From NCBI GenBank assembly GCA_025463965.1, contig JAODBN010000009.1, positions 1 to 9,031 of the forward strand: DNA of 9,031 nucleotides, read 5' to 3'. The position numbers were made by a program, and so were the translations under genes. Under the pieces are notes generated by a model, which saw only the letters and a program-made list of their open reading frames with translations, was not told the DNA's origin and searched no databases. Below, in pieces: positions 1-6,459 of the stretch (position 1 is the stretch's first letter; each line of letters starts with the position of its first letter). Source of the DNA: Acidimicrobiaceae bacterium (GTDB taxonomy: Bacteria > Actinomycetota > Acidimicrobiia > Acidimicrobiales > Bog-793).

Positions 1-111
1 TGGAACAGCGTCGACTGGAACAGCGTCGACTGGAACAGCGCCGACTGGAACAGCGCCGACTGGAACAGCGCCGACTGGAACAGCGCCGACTGGAACAGCG
101 CTACCTGGAAC
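1..111 (+). repeat. 15-bp tandem repeat, 7.4 copies, coding
   Basis: The unit TGGAACAGCGCCGAC occurs seven times plus a 6-bp partial copy. Copies 1-2 have GTC in place of GCC, copies 3-6 are identical, and copy 7 ends GCTACC. All other positions match, including synonymous third bases, which points to recent expansion by slippage or unequal crossover rather than selection on the protein alone. Gain or loss of units keeps the reading frame. Confidence 0.95.
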
Positions 112-114
112 TAA
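1..114 (+). CDS. 3' end of a WNSxD pentapeptide-repeat protein (partial)
   Basis: Frame 1 is open from the window edge to TAA at 112-114 and encodes 37 residues: two WNSVD units, four WNSAD units, then WNSAT and a closing WN. The start lies outside the window. The frame matches the 15-bp repeat exactly, so every unit gives the same pentapeptide, and the stop falls directly after a half unit; both favour a real coding end over a non-coding satellite. Trp/Asn/Ser-rich short repeats like this occur at the C-termini of some large secreted actinobacterial proteins, including subtilisin-like (S8) peptidases. That comparison is from general knowledge. No catalytic domain is visible here, so the function of the whole protein is unknown. 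Confidence 0.72.
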   Translation, partial: WNSVDWNSVDWNSADWNSADWNSADWNSADWNSATWN

Positions 115-152
115 GCCCTGGAGCAGGGGCGCGCATTAAGGGTTGTTGTATG

Positions 153-169
153 CGGGGGCGTCATCCCCG
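153..169. other. Small inverted repeat between the repeat protein and the GGDEF-EAL gene
   Basis: CGGGG (153-157) and CCCCG (165-169) flank a 7-nt loop, with two possible G-T pairs extending the stem. It lies about 40 nt after the upstream stop and about 20 nt before the next start. There is no T-tract, so it is at best a weak terminator or leader structure. The rest of 115-187 shows no clear promoter or Shine-Dalgarno sequence. Confidence 0.25.
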
Positions 170-187
170 TGACACGATGAATGTTTG

Positions 188-2878
188 ATGGGCCTTCCGC
201 GCCGAGCGCAGCTCGTTGTCGCTACGACGACGATTGGAGCCGCGCTCGGCGTGTGGGCTGTCTGCACCCGGTATTCGAGCTTGGGGCTCGGTCCAGTGTG
301 GGTGCTCGTTCTGCTCGGCCTGTGGGTCTTCGCGAGCTGGCTGTGGCCGATTGTCCTTTACCGGGAGTCCTCTTCGCAGGCTCACCACCTGGGCGAAGGC
401 TTCTTCGTGGTGCTGGTGCTGATTGCCCCTCCCCTCGGGGTACTCCTGGCGTTCAACGCGGCGACCACGCTGGCCCAGCTCGTCTGGCGGCGTAGCCCTG
501 TCAAGACGCTCTTCAATTCCTCTCAGACCGTCCTGGCGACGTGCCTGAGCATTCTCGCGGTGCGTGCGCTTGTGCCGCTCGGCACTCACCTGACGCCGAA
601 AGACCTGGCAGCTGTGGCGCTCGGGGCGGTGATTTATTTCGCCGTGAACTCCGTCTGTCTGGCGGCGATCCTCGTGACCATCGGAGATGAGCAGTTTTGG
701 GCCGTTCTCGTTGACGGGCTGAGGGCACGGTTGCTCCTGCTCGGCGCGACCGTCTCCTTCGGGATCGTGGGAGCGCTCGCGATCAAGGCCTACGACGGCG
801 CCGTTGTGCTAATCGTGCTGCCGTTTTGGGCTTTTCGCCAGACGCTCGCCGGAAGCTTTCAGGCACGTCACGATCACTACCGGCTCAGGGGTTTGTTCGA
901 TGCCAGCCTCGATGTGCAGCGGACCATTGGGGAAGTAGAGGTGCGCGCCGCGATCTGCCGGGCCGCCTCTCGCCTGCTCCGGTGCACGGACGCGCAGGTC
1001 CTCGACGAGCGCCCAGCTGGCGCAGCGATGTCGGCACGTCTTGCCGTTCGCGGGGTCGAGCACTGGCTGGTTGTGAGTGGTCGGAGCCGCTCGGAGCCGT
1101 TCGACGACGCAGACCAGGGGCTGCTCGGGGCACTCGCCGCGGCCGGTGCGGCGGCGCTCGAGAACGTGTCGCTCTACGAGGAGCAGCGCCACCAGCAAGA
1201 GCGCATTGAGGCGATCACCGCCAGCCTCGGCGAAGGGGTCTGCGCGTTCGACGCGATGGGTCGGATCACCTTCGTCAACCCTGCAGCCCGAGAGCTCTTG
1301 GGGCTGGATCATCGCTACGGGCTCCCCGCCGAGGAGCACCCTGAATTGCTGCGCCTCGCTGAGCCCGCTCTTCGGGTGATCGCCTCCGGTCACGCCATCC
1401 ACAGCGAGCGGGAGACCTTCGTTCACGCCGACGGGAGTGACGTCCCGGTCGAGTACAACTGCGCCGCGATCCGCTCGGAGGGCGGCCTCGTCGGAGCGGT
1501 GGTCACCTTCCGGGACATCTCGGAGCGGTTGACCTTCGAAGAGCAGCTGGCGTTCCACGCCTTCCGCGACGCCCTCACTGGACTACCGAACCGCCGGGTG
1601 TTCCTGGACCGCCTCGAGCACGCGCTCGTTCGTGCCAGTCGAAGCGGAGAGCTCGTCGCGGTCTTCTTTGCCGACGTGGACCGCTTCAAGGTCGTGAACG
1701 ACAGCCTGGGGCACCAAGCAGGCGACCGCCTGCTCGTCGACCTGGCTCAGCGTCTGCAGGGCCTGGTACGCCCGGAGGACACGCTGGCCCGTTTCGGAGG
1801 AGACGAGTTCACGCTGCTCGTCGAGGGAGTCCAAGACGCCGGCGCCGCCGAGGCCATCGCCCGTCGGATGATCGAGGTCGTCCGCCGGCCCCTGGAGGTG
1901 GAGGGCGGCCGCACCCTCGTCACGAGCATCAGCGTCGGGATCGCGCTGGCAAGCGGGGGCACTGCACCGGACGACGTGCTGCACAATGCGGACGTCGCCA
2001 TGTACCAGTCGAAGCGGCGTCGCGCAGGCCAGCTGACGTTGTTCGACGCACAGGCCATGACCAGCCGCTCAGCCGAGAACGTGGATCTCGAGGCTGCGCT
2101 GCGTCAGGCGCTCAACGAGGGCTCCCTCACCCTGTACTTCCAGCCGCTGTTCGCTACGGCCTCTCGCCAGATGGTCGGGGCCGAGGCGCTCGTGCGCTGG
2201 CAGCATCCCGAGCGAGGGCTTCTCCCGCCGTCGGAGTTCATCGGGCTCGCCGAGGACACGGGCCTCGTGCTTCAGCTGGGGGACTTCGTGCTCCGCGAGG
2301 CGTGCCGGCGTGCGCGCCAGTGGCGCTCGCCCACTTGGCAGGACTTCTCGATCGCGGTGAACCTCTCGGCGCGCCAGTTCCAGGACGCCGGGCTCGTGGA
2401 CGCGGTGCAGGCGGCGCTTGTCGAAAACGACCTCGAACCCCAGCATCTGTGCCTAGAGATCACCGAAAGCCTCGCCCTCCAGGACATCGAACGCTCGATC
2501 ACCACGCTCGCCGAGCTGAAAGCGCTCGGCGTGCAACTCGCGATCGACGACTTCGGCACCGGCTACTCGTCACTCACTTACCTGAAGCGGTTCCCCGTCG
2601 ATGTGGTCAAGCTGGACCGGACCTTCGTCCAGGACCTGGCGGTGAGCGCCGTGGACGCGGCCATCGTGGCGGCGGTGGTCGACCTTGCCGGGACCCTGGG
2701 CCTGACAGCGGTCGCCGAGGGCGTGGAGACCCCCGACCAGCTCGCCCGCCTCTCCGCCATGGGCTGCCCGGTCCTGCAGGGCTATCTCCTTGCGCGGCCG
2801 ATGCCGGCCGATCAGCTCACCGAGCTGTTGGAGCAGCAGGCGCTCGCGATTGCCCCCCAACTGGCCAGCCCCAGCTGA
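188..2878 (+). CDS. Membrane GAF-PAS-GGDEF-EAL cyclic-di-GMP turnover protein
   Basis: An 896-residue protein expected to make and/or degrade cyclic-di-GMP at the membrane. Residues 1 to about 225 hold about seven hydrophobic segments with a KTLFNSSQ motif, a layout common in actinobacterial signalling proteins. A GAF-like region follows (about 235-330), then PAS (about 339-450, GEGVCAFDAMGRITFVNPAA). The GGDEF domain starts near DALTGLPNR (461); FGGDEF is intact at 536-541, with an RPED inhibitory site at 528-531. The EAL domain (about 635-885) keeps EAL (666-668), N725, E757, D787-D788, K808, E844, E847 and Q864, so both catalytic domains look competent. ATG 188 is preferred over TTG 185; neither has a clear Shine-Dalgarno sequence. 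A three-codon frame from ATG 177 ends in TGA overlapping ATG 188. Which activity dominates cannot be read from sequence. Confidence 0.95.
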   Translation: MGLPRRAQLVVATTTIGAALGVWAVCTRYSSLGLGPVWVLVLLGLWVFASWLWPIVLYRESSSQAHHLGEGFFVVLVLIAPPLGVLLAFNAATTLAQLVWRRSPVKTLFNSSQTVLATCLSILAVRALVPLGTHLTPKDLAAVALGAVIYFAVNSVCLAAILVTIGDEQFWAVLVDGLRARLLLLGATVSFGIVGALAIKAYDGAVVLIVLPFWAFRQTLAGSFQARHDHYRLRGLFDASLDVQRTIGEVEVRAAICRAASRLLRCTDAQVLDERPAGAAMSARLAVRGVEHWLVVSGRSRSEPFDDADQGLLGALAAAGAAALENVSLYEEQRHQQERIEAITASLGEGVCAFDAMGRITFVNPAARELLGLDHRYGLPAEEHPELLRLAEPALRVIASGHAIHSERETFVHADGSDVPVEYNCAAIRSEGGLVGAVVTFRDISERLTFEEQLAFHAFRDALTGLPNRRVFLDRLEHALVRASRSGELVAVFFADVDRFKVVNDSLGHQAGDRLLVDLAQRLQGLVRPEDTLARFGGDEFTLLVEGVQDAGAAEAIARRMIEVVRRPLEVEGGRTLVTSISVGIALASGGTAPDDVLHNADVAMYQSKRRRAGQLTLFDAQAMTSRSAENVDLEAALRQALNEGSLTLYFQPLFATASRQMVGAEALVRWQHPERGLLPPSEFIGLAEDTGLVLQLGDFVLREACRRARQWRSPTWQDFSIAVNLSARQFQDAGLVDAVQAALVENDLEPQHLCLEITESLALQDIERSITTLAELKALGVQLAIDDFGTGYSSLTYLKRFPVDVVKLDRTFVQDLAVSAVDAAIVAAVVDLAGTLGLTAVAEGVETPDQLARLSAMGCPVLQGYLLARPMPADQLTELLEQQALAIAPQLASPS

Positions 2879-2890
2879 GGGAGGTGTGCG

Positions 2891-2910
2891 GGCGCGCTGA
2901 TTGGCGCGCC
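2891..2910. terminator. GC-rich hairpin after the GGDEF-EAL gene
   Basis: GGCGCGC (2891-2897) and GCGCGCC (2904-2910) form a perfect 7-bp stem with a 6-nt loop, 12 nt after the stop codon at 2878. There is no U-tract, so it would be an actinobacterial-style or weak terminator. It could equally be a leader structure for the peroxiredoxin gene. Confidence 0.4.
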
Positions 2911-2926
2911 AGGGTCGTGGCTAGCG

Positions 2927-2938
2927 TCGTCGCGACGA
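2927..2938. promoter_or_regulatory. 12-bp perfect palindrome upstream of the peroxiredoxin gene
   Basis: TCGTCGCGACGA is a perfect palindrome ending 2 nt before the Shine-Dalgarno-like AAAGGGG (2941-2947) of the next gene. A -10-like TAGCGT lies just upstream (2922-2927), with TTGGCG at 2901-2906 as a poor -35 partner (15-nt spacing). An operator is possible but unproven; short CG-rich palindromes are common at this base composition. Confidence 0.25.
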
Positions 2939-2954
2939 TGAAAGGGGCACTGCG

Positions 2955-3449
2955 ATGGAGCAGGGCGACGTGGTCGAGGACTTCGAGCTGCCGGATCAGA
3001 CCGGGAAGCCTCGCAGGCTCTCGGAGCTGGTGGCGGACGGCCCGGTGGCACTCTTCTTCTACCCGATCGCCATGTCGAAGGGCTGCACCGTCGAGAGCTG
3101 TCACTTCCGTGACCTCGGAGCCGAATATGGCGCGGCGGGGGCGCAGCGGGTCGGAATCTCGCCGGACACCGTTGACGCGCAGCGTGCCTTCTCCGACGCA
3201 CACAGCTTCGACTACCCGCTGCTGGCGGACGTCGGCGGCGAAGTCGCCGCCCGCTTCGGGGTGAAGCGTCGTTTCGGGCCCGTCCCGGTGAAGCGGCATA
3301 CCTTCGTGATCGGAAGCGACCGCCGCGTGATCGGGGTGGTTCGGAGCGAGCTGAAGATGGACCGGCACGCCGACGAGGCGCTCGCGCTGATCCGCCAGGC
3401 CAGCGTCGCAGGCGGTTTGGGAGGCCCCACCGAGGGTGTGGGAGGGTAA
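2955..3449 (+). CDS. bcp: Peroxiredoxin, Bcp/PrxQ type (BcpB-like)
   Basis: A 164-residue thiol peroxidase of the AhpC/TSA family, expected to reduce hydrogen and organic peroxides in the cytoplasm. The N-terminus DFELPDQTGKPRRLSEL is the standard opening strand region. The active site reads FYPIAMSKGCTVESCHFRD: P-x3-S-x2-C places the peroxidatic cysteine at C44, and C49 is the likely resolving cysteine, the C-x4-C spacing of PrxQ/Bcp enzymes. The usual TPGC is SKGC here. The pattern through VGIS, FDYPLLAD, FGVKR and PVKRHTFVI resembles the mycobacterial BcpB group. The ATG has a good ribosome site, AAAGGGG at 2941-2947, 7 nt away. Reductant partners are not visible; a thioredoxin- or mycothiol-linked system is the general expectation. 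Confidence 0.93.
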   Translation: MEQGDVVEDFELPDQTGKPRRLSELVADGPVALFFYPIAMSKGCTVESCHFRDLGAEYGAAGAQRVGISPDTVDAQRAFSDAHSFDYPLLADVGGEVAARFGVKRRFGPVPVKRHTFVIGSDRRVIGVVRSELKMDRHADEALALIRQASVAGGLGGPTEGVGG

Positions 3450-3453
3450 CGCA

Positions 3454-3549
3454 ATGAGCTCGCGATCCACCGGCGACTGGGTCCTCGGGCGTTCGCGCGT
3501 CCGTGGCACGAACCTCGCGATGCCTCGCTCGCGGTGCGCATCGCGGTGA
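3454..3549 (+). CDS. Possible 31-residue Arg-rich small ORF
   Basis: ATG at 3454 opens a 31-codon frame ending TGA at 3547-3549. GGAGGG at 3441-3446 is a strong Shine-Dalgarno match at good spacing. The peptide begins MSSRSTGDWVLGRS, carries seven arginines and one cysteine, and has no recognisable domain. The ribosome site is made of the last codons of the peroxiredoxin gene, so it may be chance, and most of the frame overlaps an inverted repeat. I do not recognise it and rate it doubtful. Confidence 0.2.
   Translation: MSSRSTGDWVLGRSRVRGTNLAMPRSRCASR
3516..3545. repeat. 8-bp inverted repeat upstream of the MshC-like gene
   Basis: CGCGATGC (3516-3523) and GCATCGCG (3538-3545) are perfect inverted copies around a 14-nt spacer. 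They lie 67 nt after the peroxiredoxin stop and 70 nt before the next start. No U-tract follows. This could be a terminator-like hairpin or a dyad protein-binding site. The remaining bases to 3615 show no clear promoter. Confidence 0.35.
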
Positions 3550-3615
3550 ACCTCCGCCACGTGGTCCAGGCGGTGCCCCGGCCAAGCTGTCTTCCCGACG
3601 CTTCCTGAGCCGGCC

Positions 3616-4737
3616 GTGGCGATCCGCCTTTACGACACTGCCCGGCGGGCGGTGGTTCCCTTCCAGCCCGGCCATGTGGTGAGCCTCTACACCTGCGGAA
3701 TCACGCCCTATGACTCGGCGCACCTCGGCCATGCGGCCACCTACCTGGCCTACGACGTCCTCCAGCGGCGATTGCGTGATCTCGGCCACGAGACCCGCTG
3801 CGTGCGCAACATCACCGACGTCGACGACGATCTCTTGCGAAAAGCACGCGAGCTCGGGGTCCACTTCCTCGACCTCGCGGCGGACGAGATCGCCCGATTC
3901 GACGAGCAGATGGCGGCGCTCGGCCTGCTCCCCAGCTGGTCCGAGCCGCGTGCGACCTCCGCAATCCCGGACATCTTGGGATTCATCGGCATGGTGCTCG
4001 ACTCCGGGCACGCTTATCGCTCGGGCGGTGCGGTCTACTTCGACGTCACCTCCTTCGGCCGCTTTGGCCAGGTGAGCCACTACAGCGAGGTCGAGATGCT
4101 GGCACTCGCCGCTGAGCACGGCGGCAATCCCGACGACCCGAACAAGCGACACCCACTCGACTTCGTGCTCTGGCAGCCATCGCTGCCCGACGAGCCCGCG
4201 TGGGCCTCCCTGTGGGGCCCCGGGCGCCCGGGATGGCACATCGAGTGCTCCGCGCTCGCGATGCGCGAGCTCGGCACCACCATCGACCTGCACGGTGGCG
4301 GATCGGACCTGATTTTCCCGCACCACGAGTGCGAGGCGGCGCAGTCCGAGTCGGCGACCGGCGAACAGTTCGTCCGGCACTGGATGCACGTCGGCATGGT
4401 CTGTATGGACGGCGAGAAGATGTCGAAGTCCCGCGGCAACCTGGTCTTTGTGAGCGACCTTCTGAAAGAGCACGACCCCGACGCCGTGCGTCTCGCCGTT
4501 CTCGCCCACCACTACCGCTCGAGCTGGGAGTACGACGACGCGCTGATGGCCGCTGCCGAAAGCCGGCTCGCGGCCTGGCGGGCAGCGGGGGAGGGCGATG
4601 CCGCGCTCGAGGAAGTGCGTGCGCATCTCGACGACGATCTCGACACGACGGCTGCGCTCGCGGCCATCGACGGCGCGGCGGCCAGAGGCGAGGGCGTAGG
4701 GCGAGCAGCGGCGCTTCTCGGGGTGACGATCGGCTGA
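3616..4737 (+). CDS. mshC: MshC-like L-cysteine:GlcN-inositol ligase (CysS-related)
   Basis: A 373-residue class I synthetase-fold enzyme. MshC joins cysteine to GlcN-Ins through a Cys-AMP intermediate, the penultimate step of mycothiol synthesis. Visible are CGITPYDSAHLGHAATY with HLGH at 36-39, and KMSKSRGNLV with KMSKS at 268-272. CGITPYD, HLGHAATY, the SRGNLV ending and the DDLDTTAALAAIDG C-terminus are MshC-like; tRNA synthetases usually read CGxTVYD and SLGN and continue into a tRNA-binding domain that is absent here. Zinc ligands by comparison with CysS are C27, C211, H236 and E240. The Glu is CysS-like, so a short cysteinyl-tRNA synthetase is the main alternative. GTG 3616 matches the family N-terminus (RLYDTARR) but has no good Shine-Dalgarno sequence. 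The nearby MDMPI-family gene supports a mycothiol producer. Confidence 0.8.
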   Translation: MAIRLYDTARRAVVPFQPGHVVSLYTCGITPYDSAHLGHAATYLAYDVLQRRLRDLGHETRCVRNITDVDDDLLRKARELGVHFLDLAADEIARFDEQMAALGLLPSWSEPRATSAIPDILGFIGMVLDSGHAYRSGGAVYFDVTSFGRFGQVSHYSEVEMLALAAEHGGNPDDPNKRHPLDFVLWQPSLPDEPAWASLWGPGRPGWHIECSALAMRELGTTIDLHGGGSDLIFPHHECEAAQSESATGEQFVRHWMHVGMVCMDGEKMSKSRGNLVFVSDLLKEHDPDAVRLAVLAHHYRSSWEYDDALMAAAESRLAAWRAAGEGDAALEEVRAHLDDDLDTTAALAAIDGAAARGEGVGRAAALLGVTIG

Positions 4738-4767
4738 GCAGGCCTTGCTCGTCGGCAAAGGCCATGC
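4738..4767. terminator. Terminator-like hairpin between the MshC-like gene and thrS
   Basis: GGCCTTGC (4741-4748) pairs with GC plus AAGGCC (4755-4763, one bulged A) around the loop TCGTCG. GCA (4738-4740) and TGC (4765-4767) extend the stem past a second bulged A, giving about 11 bp directly after the stop codon at 4737. No T-tract follows. The placement suggests transcription ends here and thrS starts a new unit. Confidence 0.45.
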
Positions 4768-4780
4768 ACGGGGTGTTCGG

Positions 4781-4786
4781 TAGGCT
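4781..4786 (+). promoter_or_regulatory. Possible -10 element for thrS
   Basis: TAGGCT fits the actinobacterial TANNNT -10 pattern and lies 65 nt before the preferred thrS start, just after the terminator-like hairpin. No convincing -35 is seen 16-18 nt upstream (that stretch falls in the hairpin arm AAGGCC). Position is the main support. Confidence 0.2.
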
Positions 4787-4845
4787 CGTCCGCCGACCCC
4801 GGTCCCGGCGCCGAGAGCGCCGCCCGTTTGAGGAGCCTCCAGCTC

Positions 4846-6459
4846 GTGAGCCCCACCGAGACCGAGATCATCGTCGTCCTTCCGGACGGTTCCGAGCGGA
4901 GCCTGCCGTCCGGTGCGACCGCGGGCGACCTCGCGGCGGCCGTGGGTTCCCGCCTCGCCAAGGCCGCAGTGGCGGCGGAGGTCGACGGCGACCTCGTCGA
5001 CCTCTCTCGTCCGCTCCCAGACCGCGCGACGGTTCGCATCCTCACCGGGGAGGCCGCCGAGGGACGCCAGGTGCTTCGGCACTCGACCGCACACGTTCTC
5101 GCCCAGGCGGTGTGCAACCTGTGGCCCGGTGCTCGCTACGCGATCGGACCGCCGGTCGCGGACGGCTTTTACTACGACTTCGAGCTGCCTGGCGCAGCGC
5201 ACTTTTCCGACGAGGATCTCCCGCGCATCGAGACGGAGATGCGTCGCATCGTCGACGAGGCCCAGCCCTTTGTCCGCGAGGAGCATTCCATCGCGGAGGG
5301 GCTCGAGCTCTTCGCGGCACAGCCCTTCAAGCGCGAGATCATCGAAGGAGTCGCCGCACTGGGCGCCACGGCCGACGCCGAGCTCGCTGGCGAGACCGGG
5401 AGCGAGGCTGGCGGGAGCGCCGTCGTCACCGTGTACCGCAATGGCGAGGGTTTCGTGGACCTGTGCCGTGGGCCGCACGTGCCGGGCACCGACCGGCTCG
5501 GACACTTCAAGCTGATGCGCGTGGCAGGTGCTTACTGGCGTGGCGATGAAAAGCGGCCCCAACTCCAGCGCATCTACGGCACCGCATGGGAGTCGGCGGC
5601 TGCGCTCGCCGCGCACCTCCACCACCTCGAGGAGGCCGAGCGGCGCGACCACCGTCGTCTCGGAGCCGAGCTCGACCTGTTCTCCTTCCCGGACGAGATC
5701 GGCTCGGGGCTGGCGGTGTTCCATCCGAAGGGCGGCCTCGTGCGCCGGCTGATGGAGGACTACTCGCGCGAACGCCACGAAGCGGCGGGCTACCAGTTCG
5801 TGAACACGCCCCACATCACCAAGGCCGACTTGTTCCAGACCTCGGGCCACCTGGACTGGTTCGCCGAGGGGATGTTCCCCCCGATGGAGCTCGACGACGG
5901 CCAGAAGTACTACCTCAAGCCCATGAACTGCCCGTTCCACATCCTCATTTACCGAAGCCGCCAGCGCTCCTACCGTGAGCTGCCGCTGCGCTTCTTCGAG
6001 TTCGGCGGCGTCTATCGCTACGAGAAGTCCGGCGTCGTCCACGGGCTCACGCGGGTGCGGGGCATGACCCAGGACGACGCCCACATCTTCTGCACCCGTG
6101 AGCAGATGGCGACCGAGCTGCACAGCCTGCTCGAGTTCGTGCTCGGTCTCCTCGGGGACTTCGGCCTCGACGACTTCTACCTCGAGCTGTCGACCCGCCC
6201 CGAGGAGAAGGCAGTCGGGACCGACGAGGAGTGGGCCGAGGCCACATCGGCGCTTCGGGCCGCGGCGGAGACGATGGGGCTCGACCTCGTGCCGGACGAG
6301 GGCGGGGGCGCCTTCTACGGGCCGAAGATCTCCGTGCAGATCCGCGACGCCATCGGTCGGAGCTGGCAGATGTCCACCATTCAGCTCGACTTCCAAGAGC
6401 CCCAGCGCTTGACCTGTCCTATGTCGGCTCGGACAATGCCCGGCACCGCCCGGTCATGA
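4846..6459 (+). CDS. thrS: Threonyl-tRNA synthetase, 5' part up to a frameshift
   Basis: The first 521 codons are good ThrS sequence; after about 6408 the frame gives 16 unrelated residues and stops at 6457-6459. ThrS charges tRNA-Thr and edits mischarged serine. In order: TGS domain (about residues 6-66), editing domain with HSTAH (H79, H83) and CRGPH (C207, H211), then the class II core with YLKPMNCPFH (zinc ligand C362) and motif 2 running into GMTQDDAHIFC (zinc ligand H413). The third zinc ligand and motif 3 lie in the other frame downstream, so this product alone should not be active. GTG 4846 is preferred because GAGGAG (4830-4835) lies 10 nt upstream; the longer TTG 4828 start has no Shine-Dalgarno sequence. 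With the frame restored the protein would be about 681 residues, against about 642 in E. coli. Confidence 0.95.
   Translation: MSPTETEIIVVLPDGSERSLPSGATAGDLAAAVGSRLAKAAVAAEVDGDLVDLSRPLPDRATVRILTGEAAEGRQVLRHSTAHVLAQAVCNLWPGARYAIGPPVADGFYYDFELPGAAHFSDEDLPRIETEMRRIVDEAQPFVREEHSIAEGLELFAAQPFKREIIEGVAALGATADAELAGETGSEAGGSAVVTVYRNGEGFVDLCRGPHVPGTDRLGHFKLMRVAGAYWRGDEKRPQLQRIYGTAWESAAALAAHLHHLEEAERRDHRRLGAELDLFSFPDEIGSGLAVFHPKGGLVRRLMEDYSRERHEAAGYQFVNTPHITKADLFQTSGHLDWFAEGMFPPMELDDGQKYYLKPMNCPFHILIYRSRQRSYRELPLRFFEFGGVYRYEKSGVVHGLTRVRGMTQDDAHIFCTREQMATELHSLLEFVLGLLGDFGLDDFYLELSTRPEEKAVGTDEEWAEATSALRAAAETMGLDLVPDEGGGAFYGPKISVQIRDAIGRSWQMSTIQLDFQEPQRLTCPMSARTMPGTARS
6406..6412 (+). other. Frameshift site in thrS (one base missing)
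   Basis: Upstream frame reads TTC CAA GAG CCC CAG CGC (FQEPQR). The family continuation, (L/F)DLSYVGSDNARHRPVMIHRA, begins one base out of phase at CTT GAC CTG (6408 on). Adding one base between 6408 and 6411 gives a Phe or Leu codon there and restores a full-length ThrS; E. coli ThrS has PSRLSASYVG at this point. There is no X-XXY-YYZ slippery heptamer, so programmed -1 frameshifting is not supported. Confidence 0.9.

Noticed and set aside
1..111. CRISPR-like array
   Set aside because: Units are 15 bp, directly joined without spacers, and encode a pentapeptide repeat in frame.
177..188. Three-codon leader ORF (MNV) overlapping the GGDEF-EAL start
   Set aside because: It has no ribosome site and is too short to distinguish from chance, though the TGATG overlap is noted.
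2302..3264. 320-codon + strand frame over the EAL domain end and the peroxiredoxin
   Set aside because: It is an out-of-frame shadow of two genes with intact catalytic motifs and has no ribosome site.
3450..3615. tRNA or other structured RNA gene in the spacer
   Set aside because: I could not fit a cloverleaf or a T-loop GTTCRANNC match; only a simple inverted repeat is present.
4200..5549. 449-codon + strand frame across the MshC-like/thrS junction
   Set aside because: It overlaps two well-supported genes in another frame, crosses a terminator-like hairpin and gives an Arg/Gly-rich product with no motif.
2812..6396. Very long antisense open frame (1194 codons) opposite the peroxiredoxin, MshC-like and thrS genes
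   Set aside because: It is a mirror of high-GC codon bias. The sense strand holds clearly homologous genes, and the antisense product is low-complexity with no recognisable domain.
6400..6412. Programmed -1 frameshifting in thrS
   Set aside because: The site lacks a slippery heptamer and I see no obvious downstream pseudoknot; a single missing base explains the data more simply.
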